DNA from: Ignavibacteriales bacterium
GTDB lineage: Bacteria > Bacteroidota > Ignavibacteria > Ignavibacteriales > Ignavibacteriaceae
Length of the DNA: 64,000 nt
Direction: 5' to 3'
Assembly (NCBI GenBank): GCA_003538625.1
Contig: DPRR01000028.1
Span: 186,001-250,000 of the forward strand
How positions within the stretch are numbered: position 1 is the stretch's first letter; the number at the start of each line of letters is the position of its first letter. The translations under genes were made by a program, and so were the position numbers. Below the pieces are notes generated by a model. That model searched no databases and had not been told where the DNA came from. It worked only from the letters and a program-made list of their open reading frames with translations. Below are positions 26,512 to 33,553 of this stretch, in pieces.

Positions 26512-26537
26512 TGTCATTCCCGCGAAGGCGGGAATCT
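26512..26537. repeat. Dispersed repeat TGTCATTCCCGC...AATCT
   Basis: TGTCATTCCCGCG, AAGG and CGGGAATCT form a small hairpin, CCCGC/GCGGG, in the intergenic space before ettA. The CDS copy at 19279 resembles it. A second repeat of another family lies just downstream at 26551. Confidence 0.65.
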
Positions 26538-26550
26538 CTTTTAACTACCA

Positions 26551-26578
26551 TTGTCAAACTGAGCGAAGTTGAAGCGTG
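26551..26578. repeat. Dispersed repeat TTGTCAAACTGAGCGAAG
   Basis: This 28-bp stretch starts TTGTCAAACTGAGCGAAG and ends AAGCGTG. It belongs to the family of CTGAGC-centred repeats, of which in-frame coding relatives are seen at 57804-57830 and 63648-63672. It is intergenic, between the second DUF1801 gene and ettA. Confidence 0.5.
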
Positions 26579-26695
26579 AACAGTGCAATTTCACCCAATT
26601 GACCATTCTCCATTTGAAGACTGACGGCTGCGAACTGAAGACTTTAACAACTCTTTCCGTATTTTTACACATTCCAAAAACAAAAGAAAGATTAA

Positions 26696-28381
26696 ATGAG
26701 CGCAGAAGTAAACAAAATTATTTACTCTATGGTTGGAGTAAGCAAATTCTATAATAACAAACCTATACTTAAAGATATTTATCTATCGTACTTCTACGGT
26801 GCAAAGATTGGTGTTATCGGTTTAAACGGATCAGGTAAATCATCACTATTAAAAATTCTTGCAGGAGTTGATAAAAACATAAACGGAGAAACAGTTGTGT
26901 CTCCCGGTTTTACAATCGGCTACCTTGAACAGGAACCGCACGTTGATGAAACTAAAACTGTAAGAGAAATTGTGCAGGAAGGCGTTCAATCAATTGTTGA
27001 TTTGCTTAAAGAGTACGATGAGATAAATGCAAAGTTTGCAGAACCGATGGATGATGATGAAATGACAAAGCTTCTTGAACGACAAGGCGAAGTCCAGGAA
27101 AAGCTGGAATCGTTGGGCGGATGGGATCTTGATGCACGACTTGAAATGGCGATGGATGCTTTACGATGCCCACCTTCAGATACTTTATGTAAAGTTCTTT
27201 CGGGCGGAGAACGAAGACGAGTTGCACTTTGCAGATTGCTTCTTCAAAAGCCAGATATACTTTTACTCGATGAGCCAACAAACCATCTTGATGCTGAAAC
27301 AGTTGCGTGGCTAGAACATCATCTGCAAAAGTATGAAGGAACAGTTATCGCTGTAACACACGATAGATATTTTCTTGATAACGTTGCAGGCTGGATACTT
27401 GAGCTTGATCGCGGTGAAGGAATTCCATGGAAGGGAAATTATTCATCGTGGCTTGAGCAGAAACAGGAAAGATTGCGCGTTGAAGAAAAACGTGAAAGCG
27501 ACAGGCAAAAAACTTTACAGCGCGAACTTGAATGGATAAGAATGAGTCCGAAAGCACGTCACGCAAAATCTCAATCAAGAATTACTTCTTATGAAAATCT
27601 TCTTAAGGAAGAAAAAGAAAAAGGACAAAAAGATCTTGAGCTTTATATTCCTGTTGCAGAACGTCTTGGCGATATTGTTATCGAAACAGAAAAACTTAGT
27701 AAGGCTTACGGCGATAATATTTTAATTGATGATTTAACTTTCTCAATTCCTCCCGGCGCAGTTGTAGGAATTATCGGAGCAAACGGCGCGGGTAAAACAA
27801 CTTTGTTCAGAATGATTACGGGACAAGAAAAACCTGATAGCGGAAATATTAAAATCGGCTCTACAGTTAAGCTGTCTTATGTAGATCAATCTAGAGATGC
27901 TTTGAATCCGGAAAAAAGTATTTGGGAATTAATCTCCAACGGAGAGGATACAATTATGCTTGGCACCAGGCAGGTAAACTCACGGGCTTATGTTGCGCAG
28001 TTTAATTTCTCCGGTGCGGATCAGCAGAAAAAAGTCAGTATGCTTTCGGGCGGAGAAAGAAACCGCGTGCATCTTGCAATGATGTTAAAGCAAGGTGCAA
28101 ATGTTATCCTGCTTGATGAGCCTACAAATGATCTTGATGTAAATACATTACGCGCACTTGAAGAAGGCATTGAAAAATTTGCTGGATGTGTTTTGGTAAT
28201 AAGTCACGATAGATGGTTTTTAGATAGAATATCAACACACATATTAGCATTTGAAGATGAAAGCAAAGTTGTTTGGTTTGATGGAAACTACAGTGAGTAC
28301 GAAGAAAAACGAAAAGAAAGGTTGGGAATCGCAGCAGATCAACCGCATAGAATTAAGTACAGGCATTTAACGAGGGGGTAA
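26696..28381 (+). CDS. ettA: ABC-F translational throttle protein EttA
   Basis: The 561-residue protein has two ABC ATPase domains with Walker A GLNGSGKSS and GANGAGKTT, signatures LSGGERRRVAL and LSGGERNRVHL, and Walker B LLLDEPTNHLD and ILLDEPTNDLD. There is no membrane domain. The linker is of ABC-F type, and the C-terminal QPHRIKYRHLTR is typical of EttA, which binds the ribosomal E site and gates the first translation step according to ATP level. Length is normal. Its last codons overlap the left copy of the 22-bp direct repeat at 28353-28374, so the C-terminal residue may have been changed by insertion of the downstream element. Confidence 0.95.
   Translation: MSAEVNKIIYSMVGVSKFYNNKPILKDIYLSYFYGAKIGVIGLNGSGKSSLLKILAGVDKNINGETVVSPGFTIGYLEQEPHVDETKTVREIVQEGVQSIVDLLKEYDEINAKFAEPMDDDEMTKLLERQGEVQEKLESLGGWDLDARLEMAMDALRCPPSDTLCKVLSGGERRRVALCRLLLQKPDILLLDEPTNHLDAETVAWLEHHLQKYEGTVIAVTHDRYFLDNVAGWILELDRGEGIPWKGNYSSWLEQKQERLRVEEKRESDRQKTLQRELEWIRMSPKARHAKSQSRITSYENLLKEEKEKGQKDLELYIPVAERLGDIVIETEKLSKAYGDNILIDDLTFSIPPGAVVGIIGANGAGKTTLFRMITGQEKPDSGNIKIGSTVKLSYVDQSRDALNPEKSIWELISNGEDTIMLGTRQVNSRAYVAQFNFSGADQQKKVSMLSGGERNRVHLAMMLKQGANVILLDEPTNDLDVNTLRALEEGIEKFAGCVLVISHDRWFLDRISTHILAFEDESKVVWFDGNYSEYEEKRKERLGIAADQPHRIKYRHLTRG
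28353..28374. repeat. 22-bp direct repeat, left copy (3' end of ettA)
   Basis: The sequence begins TTAAGTACAGGC and ends TTTAACGAG, and lies inside the last codons of ettA (KYRHLTR). It is identical to 29605-29626. Together the copies bracket the repeat/transposase segment. Confidence 0.9.
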
Positions 28382-28397
28382 TGTTGATGCAAATGTA

Positions 28398-28532
28398 GGT
28401 CGCTCCGATGGAACTTGTAAATGAAATGATTACGTTTTTAAAAGGAATTTTAACTTACTCCGTTAGGAGTAAACTGTCTTTAATAGAGTGTTAATTAGAA
28501 AATATGGAGTCCCATCGGGACGACCTGTTTAT
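28398..28532. repeat. REP-like unit 1 with three hairpins
   Basis: This 135-bp unit contains the CGCTCCGATGGAAC arm at its left, a perfect hairpin TTACTCC-GTTA-GGAGTAA at 28455-28472, and GTCCC-ATC-GGGAC at 28509-28521, and ends near GACCTGTTT. It is about 85 percent similar to unit 2 at 28676-28810. Hairpins of this type are what REP-associated Y1 transposases recognise, and such a gene follows at 28887. Confidence 0.8.
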
Positions 28533-28562
28533 TGTAGTGAAGGAATTAATAATAATTACAGC

Positions 28563-28578
28563 AATCCTCCGCAGGATT
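28563..28578. repeat. Additional hairpin in the repeat region
   Basis: AATCCT-CCGC-AGGATT is a perfect 6-bp stem between REP unit 1 and unit 2, of the same short-stem style as its neighbours. Another short stem, CTCC-TAT-GGAG, lies at 28630-28640. Confidence 0.55.
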
Positions 28579-28675
28579 AAGATGAGTATGTTGATGGGCT
28601 GATAATTATTAAGAATTAACCAAAGGTCGCTCCTATGGAGTTAATATATGTTTTGCTGTTTTCGTATTACAAACA

Positions 28676-28810
28676 GTTCGTTCCTACGGAACTTGTAAAT
28701 GAAATAATTACGTTTTTAAAAAGAATTTTAACTTACTCCGTTATGTGTAAACGGTTTGTAATATAGTGTAAATTAGAAAATATGAAGTCCCATAGGGACG
28801 ATCTGTTTAT
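28676..28810. repeat. REP-like unit 2
   Basis: The unit begins at GTTCGTTCCTACGGAAC, has the TTACTCCGTTATG version of the middle hairpin (degenerate), and GTCCC-ATA-GGGAC at 28787-28799. It repeats unit 1 with the same element order and length of about 135 bases, including the shared spacer ACTTGTAAATGAAAT. Confidence 0.8.
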
Positions 28811-28837
28811 AGATAAAAGGAAAAGGTAATTAATAAA

Positions 28838-28857
28838 GCTCCATCGGAGCGACCTGT
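28838..28857. repeat. Partial REP hairpin upstream of the transposase
   Basis: GCTCC-ATC-GGAGC at 28838-28850 is a perfect hairpin followed by the CGACCTGT trailer also found after the other units. It lies 30 bases before the transposase start. Confidence 0.75.
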
Positions 28858-28886
28858 ATTTACCCAATTTATTATTAGAGATTTAA

Positions 28887-29351
28887 ATGGCAAATACATA
28901 TTCACAAATTTACATTCATATTGTCTTTGCCGTTAAAGGAAGGCAAAACCTTATTCATGCAAACATCAGGGAAGAGCTTCACAAATACATAACCGGCATC
29001 ATTACTAACCGTGATCAAAAACTATTATCAATATTTTGTATGCCCGATCATTCTCATTTGCTTGTTGGCTTAAAACCATCAATTAGCATATCTGATCTTG
29101 TTAGAGATATTAAAGCGGGTTCATCAAAATTTATTAATGATAAAAAGTTAATTAAAGGAAAATTCAGCTGGCAGGAAGGTTTCGGTGTTTTCTCCTATTC
29201 TCGCAGTCAGATTGATAACGTTATAAAATATATCCAGAATCAGGAAAAGCATCACAACAAAAAATCATTTAAAGAAGAGTATATCGAGTTTCTTGAAAAA
29301 TTTGCAGTTGAATACGATGTAAAGTATTTGTTTGAGTGGATTGATGTTTAA
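28887..29351 (+). CDS. Y1 (HUH) transposase, REP-associated type
   Basis: The 154-residue protein is a Y1 single-strand transposase of the IS200/IS605 and REP-associated (RAYT-like) kind. It has the metal-binding HUH motif as His 55 and His 57 in CMPDHSHLLVG, and the probable nucleophile Tyr 104 in FGVFSYSRSQ. SWQEGFG before it is typical. The enzyme would nick single-stranded DNA at a hairpin and rejoin it. It is a lone gene, complete and with no accessory TnpB. Hairpin units at 28398-28857 and 29374-29593 surround it, which fits a REP-mobilising transposase more than a classical insertion sequence. Confidence 0.9.
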   Translation: MANTYSQIYIHIVFAVKGRQNLIHANIREELHKYITGIITNRDQKLLSIFCMPDHSHLLVGLKPSISISDLVRDIKAGSSKFINDKKLIKGKFSWQEGFGVFSYSRSQIDNVIKYIQNQEKHHNKKSFKEEYIEFLEKFAVEYDVKYLFEWIDV

Positions 29352-29373
29352 CTTAAACTATTAACTAAAGGTC

Positions 29374-29602
29374 GCTCCGATGGAGCTAACTTAGTTTTAT
29401 GATGACGAAATTACAAACAGTTAGTTCCTACGGAACTTATTAATGAAATTATTTTAACCTTGGTATTAATGAGTAGTAAACCATTTATAAATAATAGTCC
29501 GTCCCAAAGAAAGAGAAGCAATGCTCTATTACTCCGTCAGGAGTAAACTGTTTGTAACAAAGAATAGCAGAAAGATATTAGTCCCGTCGGGACGACCTGT
29601 TT
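29374..29602. repeat. REP-like hairpin array downstream of transposase
   Basis: Hairpins in order are GCTCC-GAT-GGAGC (29374-29386), AGTTCC-TAC-GGAACT (29423-29437), TTACTCC-GTCA-GGAGTAA (29529-29546) and GTCCC-GTC-GGGAC (29581-29593), followed by the CGACCTGTTT trailer. The order and style are those of units 1 and 2, with a longer spacer. It ends two bases before the right 22-bp repeat copy. Confidence 0.8.
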
Positions 29603-29604
29603 CT

Positions 29605-29626
29605 TTAAGTACAGGCATTTAACGAG
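29605..29626. repeat. 22-bp direct repeat, right copy
   Basis: This is the second copy of the 22-bp sequence at 28353-28374. Read in the ettA frame it would continue the protein for about 15 more codons to a TGA. The 1230 bases between the copies carry the repeat arrays and the transposase, so the copy may be a target duplication or the product of a duplication event. Confidence 0.9.
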
Positions 29627-29721
29627 AAATGGATTAACAAACCGTCTAGGTTACTTGATTTTGATTGAATGATCTTATAAATAACTAATTACTTACATTC
29701 AGGAGAGGCTCGGGTTACATT

Positions 29722-30351
29722 ATGAAAAAATTATTATTCTTTGTTCTGGCTTTAACATTCATCATTGCATGCTCAAAGACTGAAGAGAAAAAAGTAGAGG
29801 GCACAGATCAACAAACTGTAACAACGCAGGAAGCACCGAAACCTGTTGTTACTCAAAGATATGGAATAAAATCCGGCGTAATTTTTTACGATGCGCCTAT
29901 GGGCACAAAACAGGAATTATACTTTGATGATTACGGGGCAAAAGAAGTTTCCATTACTTCTATTGATTTAGGAATTGCCAAGACCAAATCAATAGATATA
30001 AGAAAAGATGGATTCAGCTACACATACGAAGAAGGTAAAACTGAGGGAACCAAAAAAGCCTGGTATGCTCCAGCCAGCACCGATTATTCAAAAGCCGATC
30101 CTAAAACAATTGAGCGTTACAAAGTAAAAGATCTTGGTACTGAAATTATTGCAGGAAAGGATTGTAAAAAATTTAGTGCAGAGTTTGGAGGTGCCCCTAT
30201 GATTAGTTGGACCTGGAATAACATTCTAATAAAATCAACAACCAAAATGGGCGGAGCAGATTTTGTTATCGAAGCAACAAAAATTCAGGATGGTTCTGTA
30301 GATTCTAAAATGTTTGAAATACCTGCAGGGGTAACTTTTAAAGAGATGTAA
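29722..30351 (+). CDS. Predicted lipoprotein
   Basis: The 209-residue protein has signal peptide MKKLLFFVLALTFIIAC with lipobox FIIAC (Cys 17) and a low-complexity linker to about residue 45. The mature domain is beta-rich with VTQRYGIKSGVIFYDAPMGT, IAGKDCKKFSAEFGG and a C-terminal FEIPAGVTFKEM, which recalls outer-membrane lipoproteins of the DUF4412 or LolA-like kind; the family is not certain. It stands alone behind the transposase locus and is closed by a stem-loop at 30360. Confidence 0.75.
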   Translation: MKKLLFFVLALTFIIACSKTEEKKVEGTDQQTVTTQEAPKPVVTQRYGIKSGVIFYDAPMGTKQELYFDDYGAKEVSITSIDLGIAKTKSIDIRKDGFSYTYEEGKTEGTKKAWYAPASTDYSKADPKTIERYKVKDLGTEIIAGKDCKKFSAEFGGAPMISWTWNNILIKSTTKMGGADFVIEATKIQDGSVDSKMFEIPAGVTFKEM

Positions 30352-30359
30352 ACCAAATT

Positions 30360-30394
30360 AACCTTCGACGTTGCAATTAAGAACGTCGAAGGTT
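30360..30394. terminator. Bidirectional stem-loop
   Basis: AACCTTCGACGTT and AACGTCGAAGGTT form a perfect 13-bp stem with a 9-base loop, between the ends of the lipoprotein gene and the opposing gatE-gatD operon. It resembles the terminator at 24081 in its outer stem. Confidence 0.85.
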
Positions 30395-30405
30395 CAAAAT
30401 TACAA

Positions 30406-31305
30406 TCAGCGTTTTTCAATTTGATCTGTTTTTTGCCAATGATAATCCTTTGAAGAATCACCATTAACATACAGGGAATATTTGTTGTTAATCCAATTTA
30501 AAATTACTATATGATAATTTTTATCTCTTTTTACAACAACTTTTTTAATTGTTAATACATTGCCATCGTTAAATAGTTTTTGAAAAATCATTTCGCGGTT
30601 TTGAGGATTATATAGTAATGCTGTACTATCAAATCTGAAAAAATAATTCAATTGGTTGTCGGAGGTTTCGTAAAACGCATAAGATATTGAACCGTCGTTT
30701 TGTTTTAGCTTGGTAACCAAAGCAAGAGAATCAAGCTGTGACTCTGTAAATATTTTTTCAAAACTATCTATGCTGTTTACCGGATTATATTCGCCTTCAA
30801 ATAATTGTTCTTTTGGGACAAAGAAAGTAAATTTATTTTTATGCTCAATTGAATCATCTTCAGAAAAAGATTCATAGTATAAAAATATATTTAATGAAAA
30901 AATGTCTTCCTTTAAAAAGTATGGATTAACTATGGGTATAGGAAATAAATTTAAACTTTCATCAACGCTAAGATTTTGAGATATCTGTTCGCTCTGACCG
31001 TATTGATAATCATCTAACACAACTCGATATCTTATTTTTCTTGCCATCGATTTACCGATATTTTTTATTTTCAAACTATAATTAACAGAATCTCCTTTTA
31101 TATTGTTGACAACCAATGTGCAATTCAATTTTGAAGAATTTTCATGAAGGTCTTCCTGTTTATTCGTTAACCAATATATTATTAGCCCCCCAAGAACAGT
31201 AATTAACAATCCACTAACTATATTACTAAAGTGTTTTTTGATAAATGATTCAGGTTTTGGGTTTATTATTTTTTTCTTTTTTAAAGACTCTTTATTTTTT
31301 TTCAT
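30406..31305 (-). CDS. Unknown single-pass membrane protein
   Basis: The protein is about 299 residues. It starts with a very basic segment (KKNKESLKKKKIINPKPE), then one membrane helix (SGLLITVLGGLIIYWLT, about residues 32-48), and a beta-rich exterior domain with pieces such as LVVNNIKGDSVNYSLKIKNI and the terminal YSLYVNGDSSKDYHW. The GTG at 31311 may be used instead of ATG 31305, since AGGAAGTA precedes both. It is the last gene of the minus-strand group with gatE, Bro-N and gatD. Its function is unknown, and the juxtaposition with gatD is probably only transcriptional. Confidence 0.7.
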   Translation of the reverse strand: MKKNKESLKKKKIINPKPESFIKKHFSNIVSGLLITVLGGLIIYWLTNKQEDLHENSSKLNCTLVVNNIKGDSVNYSLKIKNIGKSMARKIRYRVVLDDYQYGQSEQISQNLSVDESLNLFPIPIVNPYFLKEDIFSLNIFLYYESFSEDDSIEHKNKFTFFVPKEQLFEGEYNPVNSIDSFEKIFTESQLDSLALVTKLKQNDGSISYAFYETSDNQLNYFFRFDSTALLYNPQNREMIFQKLFNDGNVLTIKKVVVKRDKNYHIVILNWINNKYSLYVNGDSSKDYHWQKTDQIEKR

Positions 31306-31310
31306 TTCCA

Positions 31311-32705
31311 CTACTTCCTATACTGCTTTATAAACTCTTCAACCTCTGGTAATCCTCCTTGATAAATTAAATAACCATTACTTGGTTCTCGTTCTGTTAT
31401 TTCTCCATTAATTGGAGTTAACATAATTTCTTTCACTTTTTCTAAATCATTTGTTTGTCCCAATGCCCAGCCGAGTTTTACATAAGCAACTTCGGGCAGC
31501 ATATTAGCAGCAGGTACAACTCCGAGTTCCATCATATCCCTTCCGGTATCGTAAACATACATTTGCACATAACCCCATAATGTTTGCACTGTCATATAAA
31601 CAGCAACATTTTTTTCTCGTGCGCGCTTTAGCGCAGGATACATTGGTTTGTTAACATGTCCAAGTCCGGTTCCTGCAATTACAATTCCCTTATAACCATT
31701 ATCAACAAGCGAATCAATTATATCAGGCTGCATATTAGGATAGTAGTAGACGATAGAAACTTTTTCTTCAAACACCGGATTGATTATTACTTCTTTATCA
31801 TCTCTTCTTCGTTTATAATCTTCACGGAGCGGTGTGATTTTTTCATGACTAACCATCGCGATGGGAATATCGCCGATTGTTCTGAAAGTAGAACGATAGC
31901 TTGAATGCATTTTACGCACTCGTGTTCCGCGATGAAGTAGTCCGTACATATCAGAAGTTGGTCCAAACATGCAAACCATAACTTCTGCAATATCACTTTC
32001 AGCGGCAGTCTTAACCGCGTGAATAAGATTTGATGCTGCATCAGATGATGGACGATCACTTGATCGCTGAGAACCGACCATTACGATTGGCACGGGAGTG
32101 TTTTGAACCATAAAAGATAATGCCGCAGCGGTATGATGCATTATATCAGTACCATGTCCGATTACAATTCCCTGCACACCTTTTTCAATTTCCTTTCCGA
32201 TCGCTTCCGCAACACCTTTCCAATGCTTCGGTCCGATGTTCTCACTGAACTCACCGTAAAGTTTTTCTGTTTCAAGATTACAGTAATCTGCAAGCTCGGG
32301 AACCGAACCATAAAGTTCTCCCGGGGAAAAAGCCGGAATAACAGCACCTGTTCTATAATCTAAACGCGAAGCAATTGTTCCGCCTGTTCCCAGAAGTTTT
32401 ACTCGCGGTTTTTTAGGATCATAAGGAAAATCTTTTTCAGGAATTTTATATTTTGCCTCACGTCGCCCAAAGATTTTTACATCTTTAATTTTCTCTGCTG
32501 AAATTCCGATATTGTACCCGATTGGCATTTTAAGAACTATGTGAAATTCATCAGCAGTTTCTGAGCGCGGTAAAATTAATCCTTTAAAACTTCCTTCATC
32601 TGTAAGAATTTCTACATCACTCCATATTGGTGTTTTAAATTTCTGCAGAGTGTTTAATGCAACTCCGCGATAACCTTTGTAATCTTCTAAATTAATTTCA
32701 GCCAT
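31311..32705 (-). CDS. gatD: Glu-tRNA(Gln) amidotransferase subunit D, archaeal type
   Basis: The 464-residue protein is a tRNA-dependent asparaginase-like subunit: an N-terminal GatD-specific segment (YRGVALNTLQKFKTPIWSDV), then the L-asparaginase fold with LLGTGGTIASRLDYRTGAVI and IVIGHGTDIMHHTAAALSFM, which carry the nucleophilic Thr and the Thr-Asp pair, and MVGSQRSSDRPSSDAASNL. It hydrolyses Gln and passes ammonia to GatE for conversion of misacylated Glu-tRNA(Gln). GatD/GatE normally mark archaea. The start ATG overlaps the stop of the Bro-N gene (TAATG), so the operon is tightly coupled. Confidence 0.93.
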   Translation of the reverse strand: MAEINLEDYKGYRGVALNTLQKFKTPIWSDVEILTDEGSFKGLILPRSETADEFHIVLKMPIGYNIGISAEKIKDVKIFGRREAKYKIPEKDFPYDPKKPRVKLLGTGGTIASRLDYRTGAVIPAFSPGELYGSVPELADYCNLETEKLYGEFSENIGPKHWKGVAEAIGKEIEKGVQGIVIGHGTDIMHHTAAALSFMVQNTPVPIVMVGSQRSSDRPSSDAASNLIHAVKTAAESDIAEVMVCMFGPTSDMYGLLHRGTRVRKMHSSYRSTFRTIGDIPIAMVSHEKITPLREDYKRRRDDKEVIINPVFEEKVSIVYYYPNMQPDIIDSLVDNGYKGIVIAGTGLGHVNKPMYPALKRAREKNVAVYMTVQTLWGYVQMYVYDTGRDMMELGVVPAANMLPEVAYVKLGWALGQTNDLEKVKEIMLTPINGEITEREPSNGYLIYQGGLPEVEEFIKQYRK

Positions 32706-33538
32706 TATTTTAATTTCTTTTTAACAATTAAATATTTTTTTGCGTTAAGTTTTGTGACCACTTTCTTGCCGGTTTTTTCTTCAATTTCTTTTCGAGTATT
32801 TCCAGCAATTGTACCGCCCTGATTAGCAATGATTTTGTTTTCAATAAATGTTTTTGGTTTCCTTTCCTTACTAATTTCTGTTGTAGTGGCTTCGGCGAGC
32901 ATATTTAGAACAAGTTCTAAATTACTCATGTTGTCTCTTAGATTTTCTTTTTTTAATCCTTTATGTTTCTTGTATTGCTTAACAGAGAAACTGCTCCAGG
33001 CTTTTATAATTTCATCAGTAAGTATTGCATATTCCTGTCCTTTTGATACACCTCGTTTTTCCCATTCATCAGTTAGATCTTTACGTACTTCAATACTTTT
33101 TAGTCGTTGATTGATCCATTCTTTGCTGTATCCCTTTTTAAGGTATGTTTCCATTAAACGATCTATACCAATTTCAGGATCTTCAATTTCATCAATACGT
33201 TCTCTTGCTACTTTAGCCAGCCATAATTTGAATGGTTCAGCCTTTGGTGAGGGGACGCTTTGTATTAAACGGAATAATTGCTCTGTATCAGCGACATCAG
33301 TTAGTCTCATCTTTCCATCCGCAGCAAGCATTTTCAAACCGTGAAGATTTGTCACGGTTTCATTTCCCTCTTCTTTCAAACGCTGTTTTAGCTTTCGCCA
33401 ATATGCAGCTACATCAACACTATCAGTAAGCACCAAAATGACATCAACGACCGAGAAGTACCATTTTTCTTGCCCATCATCCCAGTGTGAGCGTATTTTC
33501 TTTTGTTCAAATATTTTAATCGCAGTTTCTTTATTCAT
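32705..33538 (-). CDS. Bro-N domain protein between gatE and gatD
   Basis: The 277-residue protein starts with a Bro-N domain (IRSHWDDGQEKWYFSVVDVI, then AAYWRKLKQRLKEEGNETVT, then LTDVADTEQLFRLIQSVPSP), the domain found in viral Bro proteins and in the N-terminal half of the DNA-damage-inducible protein DinD. The C-terminal third (residues 190-277) is basic and includes NIAGNTRKEIEEKTGKKV-like text similar to the conserved tail of DinD-type proteins. It is 15 bases after gatE and overlaps gatD. Bro-N proteins are often mobile or phage-related, so its placement inside the amidotransferase operon is unusual; whether it affects GatDE is unknown. Confidence 0.85.
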   Translation of the reverse strand: MNKETAIKIFEQKKIRSHWDDGQEKWYFSVVDVILVLTDSVDVAAYWRKLKQRLKEEGNETVTNLHGLKMLAADGKMRLTDVADTEQLFRLIQSVPSPKAEPFKLWLAKVARERIDEIEDPEIGIDRLMETYLKKGYSKEWINQRLKSIEVRKDLTDEWEKRGVSKGQEYAILTDEIIKAWSSFSVKQYKKHKGLKKENLRDNMSNLELVLNMLAEATTTEISKERKPKTFIENKIIANQGGTIAGNTRKEIEEKTGKKVVTKLNAKKYLIVKKKLK

Positions 33539-33553
33539 ATTTATTAAACCTAA

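Noticed and set aside
26015..26557. Minus-strand 180-codon frame over the second DUF1801 gene
   Set aside because: It is antisense to a recognisable DUF1801 gene and would include repeat sequence at its start. Shadow of the plus-strand gene.
28398..29602. CRISPR-like array
   Set aside because: The hairpin units vary in spacing, are longer than CRISPR repeats, and lie around a Y1 transposase gene with no cas genes. They fit REP/BIME-like repeats.
32705..33538. Prophage remnant
   Set aside because: Only the Bro-N protein resembles phage genes. There are no integrase, structural or lysis genes, and its neighbours are coupled housekeeping genes.
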